Shown here: one piece after another, positions 9,100-17,388 of the stretch
Layout of the letters: every line of letters begins with the position of its first letter
How positions within the stretch are numbered: position 1 is the stretch's first letter
Assembly: GCF_022352215.1 (NCBI RefSeq)
Contig: NZ_JAKRWF010000004.1
Span: 372,001-436,000 of the forward strand
DNA: 64,000 nucleotides
Reading direction: 5' to 3'
DNA from: Flavihumibacter cheonanensis
Lineage (GTDB): Bacteria > Bacteroidota > Bacteroidia > Chitinophagales > Chitinophagaceae
Position numbers and translations under genes: made by a program
The notes under the pieces: generated by a model
What the model saw: the letters and a program-made list of their open reading frames with translations, nothing else
Told to the model about the DNA's origin: nothing
The model's database searches: none

Positions 9100-9738
9100 A
9101 TGAGTCTACGTTTAGGCGATACGGCGCCCAATTTCAAAGCCGTAACCACAGAAGGTGAAATCGATTTTTATGAGTACCTGGGTAATAGCTGGGGCGTATT
9201 GTTTTCCCATCCTGCTGATTATACTCCAGTATGTACCACCGAACTGGGTAAGACTGCTTTGCTGAAGCAGGAGTTTGACAAACGTGGGGTAAAAGTGCTG
9301 GCTGTTAGTGTGGATCCGCTTGATAAACACCTGGGCTGGCGCAATGATATCAATGAAACCCAGCATTGCACGGTGGATTTTCCCATCATCGCTGATGAAA
9401 ATAAAGAAGTAGCCAACCTGTATGGAATGATCCATCCAAATGCTTCTGAAACCTTTACGGTTCGCTCTCTGTTCATTATCGGTCCGGATAAAAAAGTAAA
9501 ACTCATGATTACCTACCCGGCTTCAACCGGACGTAATTTCTATGAAGTATTACGCGTGATCGATTCCCTGCAACTGACAGCTAATTACAGTGTGGCTACT
9601 CCTGCCGACTGGAAAAGCGGTGAAGATGTAATTGTAGTTCCTGCAGTGAGTACCGAAGATGCGATCAAAAAATTCCCGAAAGGTGTGAAAGTGGTGAAGC
9701 CTTATCTGCGCTATACACCACAACCCAATAAAGATTAA
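9100..9738 (+). CDS. 1-Cys peroxiredoxin (Prx6 family)
   Basis: A 212-aa cytoplasmic peroxidase that reduces H2O2 and organic hydroperoxides. The peroxidatic Cys is in SHPADYTPVCTTELG at about residue 45. The length and the extended C-terminal domain (TPADWKSGEDVIVVPAVS, then KGVKVVKPYLRYTPQP) are diagnostic of the Prx6/1-Cys class; no conserved resolving-Cys motif is visible. Monocistronic: a 63-nt gap separates it from dinB and a strong intrinsic terminator follows its stop codon. Confidence 0.94.
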   Translation: MSLRLGDTAPNFKAVTTEGEIDFYEYLGNSWGVLFSHPADYTPVCTTELGKTALLKQEFDKRGVKVLAVSVDPLDKHLGWRNDINETQHCTVDFPIIADENKEVANLYGMIHPNASETFTVRSLFIIGPDKKVKLMITYPASTGRNFYEVLRVIDSLQLTANYSVATPADWKSGEDVIVVPAVSTEDAIKKFPKGVKVVKPYLRYTPQPNKD

Positions 9739-9757
9739 GTGCTTTTTATAGTTGTGG

Positions 9758-9792
9758 AATCCGGTCCGCTTAAGGCGGACCGGATTTTTTTT
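9758..9792 (+). terminator. Intrinsic terminator after the peroxiredoxin gene
   Basis: A 12-bp perfect stem (arms 9758-9769 and 9775-9786, loop TTAAG) runs directly into a stretch of eight T residues. Classic Rho-independent layout, 20 nt after the stop codon. Confidence 0.9.
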
Positions 9793-9908
9793 GTGCAATT
9801 CCTTCCCCATGCTGTTGAGTTATGTCTCGCTAAATGCAATGTTCCATTCCACATAAGCAGTTATCAAAACTGGTATCATTTTGGGCCTCTTTCTGTAAAC
9901 TCTTAGCT

Positions 9909-10364
9909 ATGCAAATCAAATGGAAATGGATGAGTCTGTTGTCATTGCTTGGTGTACTTCTATTCAGTAGTTGCACAAAAGAGGAGGATAGTCCGGCCCT
10001 TCAAACCGCCAGTTTTGCACTCTTTAATCAATCCAGCGGTTCTTCTCAACCAGCCGGAACCTTTCGGATCCTTGAACAACGAAATGGAAATGCTGCTGTG
10101 GAAATCAATCTTTCAGAAGCCTATCGTGTCAATGGCGCCCGATTTACAGCAGTAATTGTAACTTTTGATGAAGCTTCCGACAGTGAATTGGTATATGCCA
10201 ACCTGGGAGAGATCAATGGTGGTTCTGCCAGGGTCACCATTAACCCCGTCATCCAGTTGAGCAATAACCTGCCGGTTTCCTATTCGGATCTGATAGGACG
10301 AACCGGTTATACGCTTAAGGTTCTCAATGGTGCTAATGTGCAGGCATCCGGACAAATTCAGTAA
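9909..10364 (+). CDS. Small lipoprotein, unknown function
   Basis: A ~151-aa protein starting at the ATG at 9909 (the longer frame from 9834 has no signal-like start). The signal ends GVLLFSSC, so Cys at about residue 22 is a likely lipid anchor, followed by the charged KEED. The remaining ~125 residues alternate hydrophobic and polar residues (AAVEINLSEAYRVNGARFTA, GYTLKVLNGANVQASGQI), suggesting a single beta-sandwich exposed in the periplasm or at the surface. I do not recognise the family. It sits alone between two terminator-like hairpins, so it is probably its own transcription unit. Confidence 0.7.
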   Translation: MQIKWKWMSLLSLLGVLLFSSCTKEEDSPALQTASFALFNQSSGSSQPAGTFRILEQRNGNAAVEINLSEAYRVNGARFTAVIVTFDEASDSELVYANLGEINGGSARVTINPVIQLSNNLPVSYSDLIGRTGYTLKVLNGANVQASGQIQ

Positions 10365-10370
10365 TGGTTT

Positions 10371-10406
10371 AAAAAAGGTAGTATATTCATGTACTATCCT
10401 TTTTTT
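10371..10406 (+). terminator. Intrinsic terminator after the small lipoprotein gene
   Basis: A-run, GG-TAGTA / TACTA-CC stem with one bulged T, and a seven-T run at 10400-10406. It begins 6 nt after the lipoprotein stop codon. An ATG at 10389, in frame with the next gene, lies in the loop, which argues that the amidohydrolase starts at 10407 instead. Confidence 0.75.
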
Positions 10407-11684
10407 ATGCGATTACTCAGCTTATTTGCCATCAGCCTCTTCTGTTCCATTGCCGCCTTTGCTCAAAAGACCCTGTTGCACTGCGGACAATTGATTGATG
10501 TAAAATCAGGTAAAATACTGTCGGCCATGACAGTGACTATTGAAAAAAATAAAATTACGGATGTCCGTAACGGTTACCTGCAGCCGAATAAGGGAGATGA
10601 AGTAATCGACCTCAAGAATAAAACCGTGATGCCCGGCCTCATTGATATGCATGTGCACCTCGAGTCGGAAACCCGAAAAGGAAATGTGGCCGATAAGTTC
10701 ATCCTGAATCCTGCAGATATTGCATTTGAATCGCTGCGATATGCCAAATCAACCTTACAAGCAGGTTTCACCACCGTACGGGACCTGGGTGGATCAGGAG
10801 TAAACGTCGCACTTAAAAATGCGATCGCGAGAGGACAGGTGGAAGGTCCGCGGGTATTTACAGCAGGTAAATCGATCGCTACTACAGGCGGACATGCAGA
10901 TCCAACCAATGGTTATCGCAAGGACTTGATGGGTGATCCCGGTCCGCGTGAAGGAGTTATTAATAGTCCCTCGGATGCCTACCAGGCAGTACGGCAACGC
11001 TATAAAGATGGTTCTGATGTGATCAAAATCACTGCCACCGGTGGTGTACTCAGCCAGGCGAAAGATGGCGCCAATGCACAATTTACGATTGAAGAAGTGA
11101 AAGCAATTGTAGCCGCGGCAAAAGACTATGGATACAAAGTTGCTGCACATGCCCATGGAGCGGAAGGCATTAAGCGCGCTGTTATCGGAGGTGTGAATTC
11201 CATTGAGCATGGCACTTTTATGGATGATGAAGCCATTCAGTTGATGAAGCAGATGGGCACCTGGTATGTTCCTACCATTACAGCTGGCAAATCGGTTGCT
11301 GACAGTGCCAAAATTCCAGGTTATTATACGGATATCGTTACTCCCAAAGCATTGGCAACCGGACCACAAATTCAGTCCACTTTTGCAAAAGCATACAAAG
11401 CCGGCGTTAAAATTGCTTTTGGTACCGATGCGGGCGTTTTTGCACATGGCAAAAACTGGATGGAATTTGTATATATGACAGAAGCTGGTATGCCAGCAAT
11501 GGAAGCGATTCAATCTGCCACAATCAAAGCTGCCGAACTACTTGGCTCAGATCAGCTCGGCGTAATTGAATCCGGTAAACTTGCAGATATTATTGCCGTT
11601 GAGGGTGATCCAACCAAAGACATAAATGCAATGGGCAGAGTACAATTTGTAATGAAGGATGGCAAGATTTTCAGAAGAAACTAA
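10407..11684 (+). CDS. Secreted amidohydrolase (imidazolonepropionase/prolidase-like)
   Basis: A ~425-aa metal-dependent hydrolase with a Sec signal peptide (MRLLSLFAISLFCSIAAFAQ). Visible features of the amidohydrolase TIM barrel: GLIDMHVHLE (HxH metal ligands), SDVIKITATGG (the Lys that bridges the metals when carboxylated), AAHAHGAEGI and SIEHGTFM (two further His ligands), and FGTDAGVFAHGKN (catalytic Asp). The best match by memory is the group of Xaa-Pro dipeptidase / N-acyl amino-acid hydrolases of the imidazolonepropionase-like family; substrate unknown. The ATG at 10407 is preferred over that at 10389, which lies inside the upstream terminator. The next gene follows after 3 nt, so the two are likely co-transcribed. 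Confidence 0.9.
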   Translation: MRLLSLFAISLFCSIAAFAQKTLLHCGQLIDVKSGKILSAMTVTIEKNKITDVRNGYLQPNKGDEVIDLKNKTVMPGLIDMHVHLESETRKGNVADKFILNPADIAFESLRYAKSTLQAGFTTVRDLGGSGVNVALKNAIARGQVEGPRVFTAGKSIATTGGHADPTNGYRKDLMGDPGPREGVINSPSDAYQAVRQRYKDGSDVIKITATGGVLSQAKDGANAQFTIEEVKAIVAAAKDYGYKVAAHAHGAEGIKRAVIGGVNSIEHGTFMDDEAIQLMKQMGTWYVPTITAGKSVADSAKIPGYYTDIVTPKALATGPQIQSTFAKAYKAGVKIAFGTDAGVFAHGKNWMEFVYMTEAGMPAMEAIQSATIKAAELLGSDQLGVIESGKLADIIAVEGDPTKDINAMGRVQFVMKDGKIFRRN

Positions 11685-11687
11685 GTA

Positions 11688-12740
11688 ATGACATTACTCT
11701 TACTCTTATCCTGGTTCATGATCCTGACGGTAGTATTACCGTTTGTGAAAAATGATTACTGGATTTTTAGAATCTGTGAGTATCCGCGTTTTCAGAAACT
11801 GATTCTTTGCAGTATCCTGCTGATTGTATGGATTGTGCTGGGCGATTATGGGCAGTTGTTTCAACATATCACATTTGTTTTGTTGCTCTTGTCAGTGGCT
11901 TACCTGCTATTCCTGGTCTGGCCTTATTTGCCCATGGCAAAACAGGAAGTAAAAACAGTTGCCACTTCAGATACAGATAACCAGCTTAGTATCTACACCT
12001 GCAATGTTTTCCAGGATAATAAAGACTTCGCGCGACTGATCAATCAGGTTAAACAAATCAAACCTGATCTGATTTTTTTACTTGAAACCGATACCGAATG
12101 GGAGACAGCAATGGATGAGGCTTTCGGTCACGACTACCCGAACCAGCTCAAACAACCACTGCCCAATACCTATGGTTTGTTGCTGTACAGCCGACTCCCT
12201 TTCAAAGAAGCCAAGATTCATTTCCTGGTGGAAAAAGATGTGCCATCCGCGCAGGTTCAGCTCCTGCTTCCTTCGGGTCATCCTGTTACCATTTGGGGCT
12301 TGCATCCCAAACCACCAGTTCCCGGTGAAGATGACCGGTCTACGGCCAAAGACAAGGAACTGATGAAAGTTGCGCTTAAAGTAAAGGACGCTAATCATTC
12401 TACCATTGTGATGGGAGATCTCAACGATGTTGCCTGGAGTTATGTAACTGACCTGTTCCGAAAAACCAGTGGCCTCCTTGATCCCCGCCGGGGCCGGGGA
12501 TTTTACAGCACTTTCTCAGCTAATTATTGGTTCATGCGGTTTCCACTCGATTATATTTTCAGTTCAGCAGATTTTGGACTGGTACAAATGAAACGAATGC
12601 CGCATGTTGGATCGGATCATTTTCCCATGTTTGTACAACTCCAGTTCAATCCCTCACTCGAACATATTCATGAAAAACCTGTTGCGACACCCGAAGAAAA
12701 AGCCGAAGCAAAAGAGAAGGCAACAAACGCAATCGATTGA
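11688..12740 (+). CDS. Membrane-anchored EEP-family protein
   Basis: A 350-aa protein with three hydrophobic segments in the first ~85 residues (LLLLLSWFMILTVVLPFV; LILCSILLIVWIVLG; HITFVLLLLSVAYLLFLVW), then an EEP domain. Domain residues: LSIYTCNVFQDN, FLLETDTEWE (catalytic Glu), WGLHPKPP (His), VMGDLNDVAW (Asp/Asn) and VGSDHFPMFV (Asp-His). The topology suggests that the catalytic domain faces the periplasm. The C-terminus is a charged tail (PEEKAEAKEKATN). It follows the amidohydrolase by 3 nt. This is the third EEP gene within 8 kb, but its membrane architecture differs from the two lipoproteins of the SusCD operon. Substrate unknown. Confidence 0.85.
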   Translation: MTLLLLLSWFMILTVVLPFVKNDYWIFRICEYPRFQKLILCSILLIVWIVLGDYGQLFQHITFVLLLLSVAYLLFLVWPYLPMAKQEVKTVATSDTDNQLSIYTCNVFQDNKDFARLINQVKQIKPDLIFLLETDTEWETAMDEAFGHDYPNQLKQPLPNTYGLLLYSRLPFKEAKIHFLVEKDVPSAQVQLLLPSGHPVTIWGLHPKPPVPGEDDRSTAKDKELMKVALKVKDANHSTIVMGDLNDVAWSYVTDLFRKTSGLLDPRRGRGFYSTFSANYWFMRFPLDYIFSSADFGLVQMKRMPHVGSDHFPMFVQLQFNPSLEHIHEKPVATPEEKAEAKEKATNAID

Positions 12741-12810
12741 TCTGGAATTTTTACCCGGTTTTTTTGTAATTGCGGGTATATCATTCTTATGCATTACTTA
12801 ACTTGTAAGC

Positions 12811-13407
12811 ATGAAATATACTGCTGTCTTATTGCTGGCCCTTTGCCTCAGCGGCTCGATTGTGGCCCAAAAATCAAAATCCCTTTTTAATGGTAAAAAT
12901 CTAAAAGGCTGGACCATTCATGGTACTGAAAAATGGTACGTGGAGAATGGTGAGCTGGTTTGTGAAAGTGGACCCGATAAACAATACGGATATCTGTCCA
13001 CCAACAAAACCTACAAAAACTTTGAATTGACGCTTCAATTTAAACTGGAAGCCAATGGCAACAGCGGAGTTTTTATCCGCTCCGGAATTGAAGGAACCAA
13101 GATCAGTGGTTGGCAGGTGGAAGTTGCTCCCGAGGGAAAACACACCGGCGGAATCTACGAATCCTATGGCCGTGGCTGGTTGATCAAACCTAAGCCGGAA
13201 GATGAAAGTAAACTCAATCCAACAGGCTGGAATGAAATGCGCATCCTGGTACAGGGAGATCGCGTTACCAGTTTCCTGAATGGTACACAGATGGTGGATA
13301 TCACCGATGCCAAAATTGGTGCAGGCAATGGTTTTATTGCCTTACAAATCCACGATGGCGGCGGCATTAAAGTGCGCTGGAAAAATATCCGAATCAAAGA
13401 ACTCTAA
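12811..13407 (+). CDS. DUF1080 protein (3-keto-disaccharide hydrolase family), secreted
   Basis: A 198-aa protein with a Sec signal (MKYTAVLLLALCLSGSIVAQ) and a single DUF1080 domain, a concanavalin-like beta-sandwich. Typical signatures are present: SLFNGKNLKGWTIHG at the mature N-terminus, NFELTLQFKLEANGNSGVFIRSG in the core, NEMRILVQGDRVTSFLNG, and GFIALQIHDGG before the closing strand. Pfam describes this family as 3-keto-disaccharide hydrolase, cleaving glycosides after oxidation at C3. The adjacent Gfo/Idh/MocA oxidoreductase, 16 nt downstream, fits as the oxidising partner. Both are exported, which supports joint action outside the cytoplasm. Confidence 0.9.
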   Translation: MKYTAVLLLALCLSGSIVAQKSKSLFNGKNLKGWTIHGTEKWYVENGELVCESGPDKQYGYLSTNKTYKNFELTLQFKLEANGNSGVFIRSGIEGTKISGWQVEVAPEGKHTGGIYESYGRGWLIKPKPEDESKLNPTGWNEMRILVQGDRVTSFLNGTQMVDITDAKIGAGNGFIALQIHDGGGIKVRWKNIRIKEL

Positions 13408-13423
13408 CTCAGATTATAGTAGC

Positions 13424-14794
13424 ATGAACAAAAAAGAACAAGCTTCCCGCAGAGGGTTTCTTCGCTCTATGGCGGCTGCAACAGCCGGACTCGCAATTGG
13501 TCATACAGCCATGGCTGCAGAAGAAAAAAACGTATTCATTCAATCCATTCGCAGTCGAACTGGTTTTGATGCCAATGACCAAATCAATATTGCTTTGATT
13601 GGTGCAGGTGGCATGGGTGTTCAGGATACCATTACTGCCTTGCAGGTGCCAGGTGTTAAACTGGTGGCTGTTTGTGATTTGTACGATGGTCGGCTGAAAG
13701 AAGCAAAAGAAAGATGGGGCGCGCAGATTGCCACCACGCGTAGTTACAAGGAAATCCTGAATCGAAAGGATGTGGATGCAGTGATCATTGCAACACCTGA
13801 TCACTGGCACCAGCAGATCTCAATTGATAGCCTGAAAGCAGGTAAACATGTGTATTGTGAAAAGCCAATGGTGCATTCCATTGGAGAGGGTCCGGCTGTA
13901 ATCAAAGCACAGCAGGAGTCCGGTAAAATTTTCCAGGTTGGCAGCCAGGGAGTATCTTCCCTTGGTAATGAAAAAGCAAAGGAATTGCTGAAAGATGGCG
14001 CGATTGGTGAGCTCAATTATGCAGAAGGTTTCTGGGCCCGTCATTCTCCTGTTGGAGCATGGCAATACCCGATTCCCGAGGATGCTTCTCCATCTACGGT
14101 AGACTGGGAAACCTTTATCAGCAATACTACCAAACGTCCCTTTGATAAAACAAGGTTTTTCCGCTGGAGAAATTATACTGATTATGGTACCGGTATGTCG
14201 GGTGATTTATTTGTGCACCTCTTCTCCAGTTTGCATTTTATAACCGATTCATTTGGTCCGAATAAAGTGTATTCTTCCGGCGGACTGCGATACTGGAAAG
14301 ATGGTCGCGAAGTGCCGGATGTTTTGTTAGGAACCTTTGATTATGACGCTTCTAAAGCACATCCTGCTTTCAATCTATCCCTTCGTTGCAATTTCGTGGA
14401 TGGTACCAGTGGTACTACTTTTTTGAAACTGGTCGGCAGTGAAGGCTCCATGGATATCACCTGGGATGATGTTACTGTTAAACGCAACAAGGAAGTGTCT
14501 TCTGATGATCCTTTCTTCATTGAACAGATGCGGAAAGCCGGTAAGGAAGTGGGTGGAAGAAAACGCATACTGCCTCCGCAGGAATTTACGTTCCGCGCAG
14601 AGAAAGGATACAAAGGTGGACCCTATGATCATTTCGCCAATTTCTTTGAAGCGATCCGCAAAAATGGCAAGGTAGTAGAAGATGCGATCTTTGGGTATCG
14701 CGCTGCTGCACCTGCTTTATTGTGTAACGACAGTTATCGCCAGGATAAAGCCATGCTCTGGAATCCGGAGAAAATGGAACTGGTGAAAAAATAA
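13424..14794 (+). CDS. Gfo/Idh/MocA family oxidoreductase with Tat signal
   Basis: A ~456-aa NAD(P)-dependent sugar oxidoreductase. The start at 13424 gives a twin-arginine signal, SRRGFLRSMAAATAGLAIG, so the folded cofactor-loaded enzyme is probably exported; the longer upstream frame overlaps the DUF1080 gene and is out of register with it. Domains: Rossmann fold with IALIGAGGMGVQD (nucleotide loop, about residues 56-68), VIIATPDHWH, the family EKP motif (HVYCEKPMVHS), and a C-terminal alpha/beta domain. Probably oxidises a sugar or polyol; with the preceding DUF1080 gene it suggests 3-keto-sugar chemistry in the periplasm. It ends immediately next to the stop codon of the opposite-strand rluA-like gene. 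Confidence 0.9.
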   Translation: MNKKEQASRRGFLRSMAAATAGLAIGHTAMAAEEKNVFIQSIRSRTGFDANDQINIALIGAGGMGVQDTITALQVPGVKLVAVCDLYDGRLKEAKERWGAQIATTRSYKEILNRKDVDAVIIATPDHWHQQISIDSLKAGKHVYCEKPMVHSIGEGPAVIKAQQESGKIFQVGSQGVSSLGNEKAKELLKDGAIGELNYAEGFWARHSPVGAWQYPIPEDASPSTVDWETFISNTTKRPFDKTRFFRWRNYTDYGTGMSGDLFVHLFSSLHFITDSFGPNKVYSSGGLRYWKDGREVPDVLLGTFDYDASKAHPAFNLSLRCNFVDGTSGTTFLKLVGSEGSMDITWDDVTVKRNKEVSSDDPFFIEQMRKAGKEVGGRKRILPPQEFTFRAEKGYKGGPYDHFANFFEAIRKNGKVVEDAIFGYRAAAPALLCNDSYRQDKAMLWNPEKMELVKK

Positions 14795-15514
14795 TCAACC
14801 CTGCTTCTCCAATTGCTGAAGGCATGCCCGTAAGTCCTTCGGCAATGGAGCATGCAGTTCTATCTGCTGCCCATTTTTGTCTGTGAACTGCAGCGAACTT
14901 GCATGCAATGCCAGGCGGTTTAACAAAGGCTTTTCTTCCAGTACATCTTTTCCCAGCTTGAATTTTTTCTTGATATTAGAAAGCAGGAAGGGGTTGCCAT
15001 CTCCATAATAGGGATCACATACAATCGGATGTCCAAGGTGCTGCATATGAACCCGAATCTGGTGGGTGCGACCTGTGAGAATAGTGAACTCCATCCAGGA
15101 ATAGAGCGGGAATGCTTCCAGCGTTTTAAACAAAGTGATAGAGGGTTTCCCTTTTCGGATCACTGTCATTTGGCCGGGTTTGCCGGGATGCGGACCAATA
15201 GGCACATCAATGATGCCTTCTTCTTCATACACTTTGCCCAGCACCAGTCCGTTGTATTTTTTAACCGTTGAACGCTCTTCAAACTGTTTGGACAAATACT
15301 GATGACTGCTTTCATTTTTGGCAAATAGAATCACTCCACTGGTTTCGCGGTCTAAGCGATGTACAGTGAAGATAGTTCCATAAGCCGCCAGCAAAAGATC
15401 TTTCAGGGAAGGTGCTGATTGCTCCCGATCGGGTATGGACAATAAGCCGGCTTCTTTGTTGATGGCTACCCAGTCTTCCGTTTCCTGTATAATAGCAGAT
15501 TTGATCGATTTCAT
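14795..15514 (-). CDS. RluA-family pseudouridine synthase
   Basis: A 239-aa enzyme that isomerises uridine to pseudouridine in rRNA or tRNA. The catalytic motif HRLDRETSGVILFAK (Asp nucleophile) and RTHQIRVHMQHLGHPIVCDPYYG are the standard RluA-family blocks. No S4 domain is present, as in the short RluA/TruC-like members. The stop codon lies directly against that of the convergent Gfo/Idh/MocA gene with no gap. The start codon is 1 nt from the stop of the upstream pseudouridine synthase gene on the same strand, so the two are almost certainly co-transcribed and perhaps translationally coupled. The exact target uridine cannot be read from sequence. Confidence 0.92.
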   Translation of the reverse strand: MKSIKSAIIQETEDWVAINKEAGLLSIPDREQSAPSLKDLLLAAYGTIFTVHRLDRETSGVILFAKNESSHQYLSKQFEERSTVKKYNGLVLGKVYEEEGIIDVPIGPHPGKPGQMTVIRKGKPSITLFKTLEAFPLYSWMEFTILTGRTHQIRVHMQHLGHPIVCDPYYGDGNPFLLSNIKKKFKLGKDVLEEKPLLNRLALHASSLQFTDKNGQQIELHAPLPKDLRACLQQLEKQG

Positions 15515-15515
15515 C

Positions 15516-16628
15516 TTATTGACCGGATTTTTTAGGAGGGTAGGTCGTTTTCTTCACGGGCCTGTTGGGTTTACTGGCATCCGCCCTGGAGCTTTTTTCT
15601 CTTGCTCTGAAACCGGAGGATGCAGCTTTACTGGAGGAGGATCCCTTTTCCAAAGCCGGCTCTTCTGCTTTATCCGCTTTTTTCTTGAGGTCCTTGTTGA
15701 AATGTTTCAAGTTGCGGATTTCTTTTTCCGTGAGTAACCGAAATTTTCCGCGGTTCACATTTTTCTTGGTGAGGCCTGCATAACTCACACGATCCAATCC
15801 CTTAACATCATATTTCAGGTGTTCAAAGATTCTGCGCACGATGCGGTTCCGGCCACTGTGAATTTCTATACCGATGATGGATTTATCGCGGGGATCTGCA
15901 TAACCAATGGCATCGGGTTGAATGAAACCATCTTCCAACGTGATACCATGAGCGATACTTTCAAAGTCTGTTTTGCTTAACGGGCGATCCAGTTTTACCT
16001 CATAGATTTTTTTCACCTGGTTTTTGGGGTGCGATAAGGTTTGTGCCAGTTCACCATCATTGGTAAGTAATAACACGCCGCTGGTGTTACGGTCTAGTCT
16101 TCCTACGGGATATACTCGTTCTGCAGTAGCTGTTTTGATCAGGTCCAGCACGGTTTTGCGGCCTTGCGGATCTTCAGTAGTAGTGATATAATCCTTGGGT
16201 TTGTTCAGCAGGATATAAACCAGGTTTTTAGTCAGGTGAATTTTCTTACCCTTGACTTTTACTTCGTCTTTTTCGGTCACTTTGAATCCAGGCTCGATGA
16301 TCGCCTGACCATTTACGGTAACAACACCTGATTTAACGAGTTCTGCTGCATCCCGGCGGGCACAGATGCCAGCATGTGCAATGTATTTGTTGAGGGGCAT
16401 GGGGCCACCAGGAGTTTCGGTTCCTGGTTTATCAAAAGAGCTGCCTGGTTTTCCCTGGGAGGGTTGATTTCTTTTTTCCAGTTTCAGCTTGCGCTTTTCT
16501 TCAAAGGACTGGTCGATGGCCTGCTCTCTTTCTTTCTTCTCTACTCTTCTTTCCTGGCGGTACTGTTCTTTAACTGTACCCGCTTTTTTCTTGTTGACGA
16601 ATTTCTCGAATCCGGTTGATTTTTTCAT
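15516..16628 (-). CDS. RsuA/RluB-family pseudouridine synthase with basic tails
   Basis: A ~370-aa rRNA pseudouridine synthase. Order: a ~75-residue Lys/Arg/Glu-rich N-terminal tail, an S4 RNA-binding domain (PLNKYIAHAGICARRDAAELVKSGVVTVNGQ), the RsuA-type catalytic domain with YPVGRLDRNTSGVLLLTNDGELAQ (catalytic Asp) and SGRNRIVRRIFEHL, then a Lys/Ser-rich C-terminal tail. The core matches RluB/RluE-type enzymes acting on 23S rRNA; the low-complexity tails are common in Bacteroidota versions and probably bind RNA. I chose the ATG at 16628 (MKKSTGFEKFVNKKK) over an in-frame start at 16664, which would overlap the putative -7 box. Confidence 0.9.
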   Translation of the reverse strand: MKKSTGFEKFVNKKKAGTVKEQYRQERRVEKKEREQAIDQSFEEKRKLKLEKRNQPSQGKPGSSFDKPGTETPGGPMPLNKYIAHAGICARRDAAELVKSGVVTVNGQAIIEPGFKVTEKDEVKVKGKKIHLTKNLVYILLNKPKDYITTTEDPQGRKTVLDLIKTATAERVYPVGRLDRNTSGVLLLTNDGELAQTLSHPKNQVKKIYEVKLDRPLSKTDFESIAHGITLEDGFIQPDAIGYADPRDKSIIGIEIHSGRNRIVRRIFEHLKYDVKGLDRVSYAGLTKKNVNRGKFRLLTEKEIRNLKHFNKDLKKKADKAEEPALEKGSSSSKAASSGFRAREKSSRADASKPNRPVKKTTYPPKKSGQ

Positions 16629-16661
16629 GTTGTTGTGTTTACTGTTTTTCAACAGGAAGTG

Positions 16662-16669
16662 CAAAAATA
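16662..16669 (-). promoter_or_regulatory. Putative -7 box (TATTTTTG) of the RsuA/RluB-like gene
   Basis: On the minus strand TATTTTTG matches TAnnTTTG exactly and lies 33 nt before the start codon at 16628. It overlaps the T-rich tail of the upstream gene's terminator. Confidence 0.45.
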
Positions 16670-16670
16670 C

Positions 16671-16697
16671 AAAAGACAGCCGGGATGGCTGCCTTTT
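16671..16697 (-). terminator. Intrinsic terminator after the LTXXQ gene
   Basis: Stem of about 10 bp with one G-U wobble on the minus strand, loop ATCCC, followed on that strand by CTTTTGTATTTTT. It lies 20 nt beyond the stop codon of the 16718-17230 gene. The plus strand also ends in a T-run, so it could act in both directions. Confidence 0.7.
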
Positions 16698-16717
16698 TGT
16701 CGTTTCCAGGGGTTGAT

Positions 16718-17230
16718 TTATCGGGCCGGACCGTCCATAGGCTTTTGAGATCGTTGTTTTAATTGCTCGAGTTGTTCAGGAGTAAGCAGCTTGCGCATGT
16801 TCTCTCTATTGGCTTCGTGTAATGCTTTGAGCTTGACTTTTTTTTCAGCATCCGATAAGGTAGTGTTGGCCTTGATCAGTGCAGCTTCATCGCGTTGTTG
16901 TTGCTTTATTGCGCGCATACTGTTTTTCTGCTCATTGGTTAAATTAGAAACCATAGGGCCCTTGCGATGTTTACCTTGTTTCATACGCTCTCCCCGGTTT
17001 TTCCGGAGTTGCTCCAGTTTGGCTTTCTGTTCGGGCGTGTAAACCGCCATGCGTTTTTGCTGGTATTCTTCCTGCAATGCTTTCAGTTGTAACTTTTGTG
17101 CTTCTGTCAATTGCAGAATGGAATCCATGCGCGCTCCGCGCTGGTGCATCATGCCTTTACGATGAGATTGTTGCGCCTCAACACTCAGGAAACCCAATCC
17201 CAGCATGCTTAGTAGTAGTATTCTTTTCAT
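16718..17230 (-). CDS. Secreted LTXXQ/Spy-like helical protein
   Basis: A 170-aa protein with a Sec signal (MKRILLLSMLGLGFLSVEAQ) and an all-helical, highly charged mature part. It contains the repeated LTxxQ-type motif: LQLTEAQKLQLKALQEEY, NLTNEQKNSMRAIKQQQR and LLTPEQLEQLKQR, as in Spy/CpxP-type periplasmic chaperones and metal-stress proteins. Very rich in Lys, Gln, Arg and Met. Likely a periplasmic chaperone or sensor accessory; function unproven. An imperfect inverted repeat (about 17227-17259) lies over the start codon and upstream region and could be an operator or mRNA structure. It is followed by a terminator. Confidence 0.75.
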   Translation of the reverse strand: MKRILLLSMLGLGFLSVEAQQSHRKGMMHQRGARMDSILQLTEAQKLQLKALQEEYQQKRMAVYTPEQKAKLEQLRKNRGERMKQGKHRKGPMVSNLTNEQKNSMRAIKQQQRDEAALIKANTTLSDAEKKVKLKALHEANRENMRKLLTPEQLEQLKQRSQKPMDGPAR

Positions 17231-17337
17231 TTTCCTGTCTGTTTATTAAATAGACGGAAAATGATCTCCTGGGTTTAATGCTTATTTGTAGAATGTTCCG
17301 TTATAACAACTGCTTAACAAATCCGCCTCCCGCCTCC

Positions 17338-17384
17338 TTTGTCTCCCTTCTCCTTTGTCTCCCTTCTCCTCTGTCTCCTCTTCC
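17338..17384. repeat. Three tandem copies of a 16-bp pyrimidine-rich unit
   Basis: The unit TTTGTCTCCCTTCTCC occurs at 17338-17353 and 17354-17369, with a degenerate third copy to 17384. It abuts the stop codon of rlmN on the opposite strand. Pyrimidine-rich words also flank the other end of rlmN. Confidence 0.8.
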
Positions 17385-17388
17385 ATAC

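Noticed and set aside
10794-11513. Long minus-strand open frame opposite the amidohydrolase
   Set aside because: Cys/His/Ile-rich nonsense-like composition; the plus strand has all catalytic motifs of a known family.
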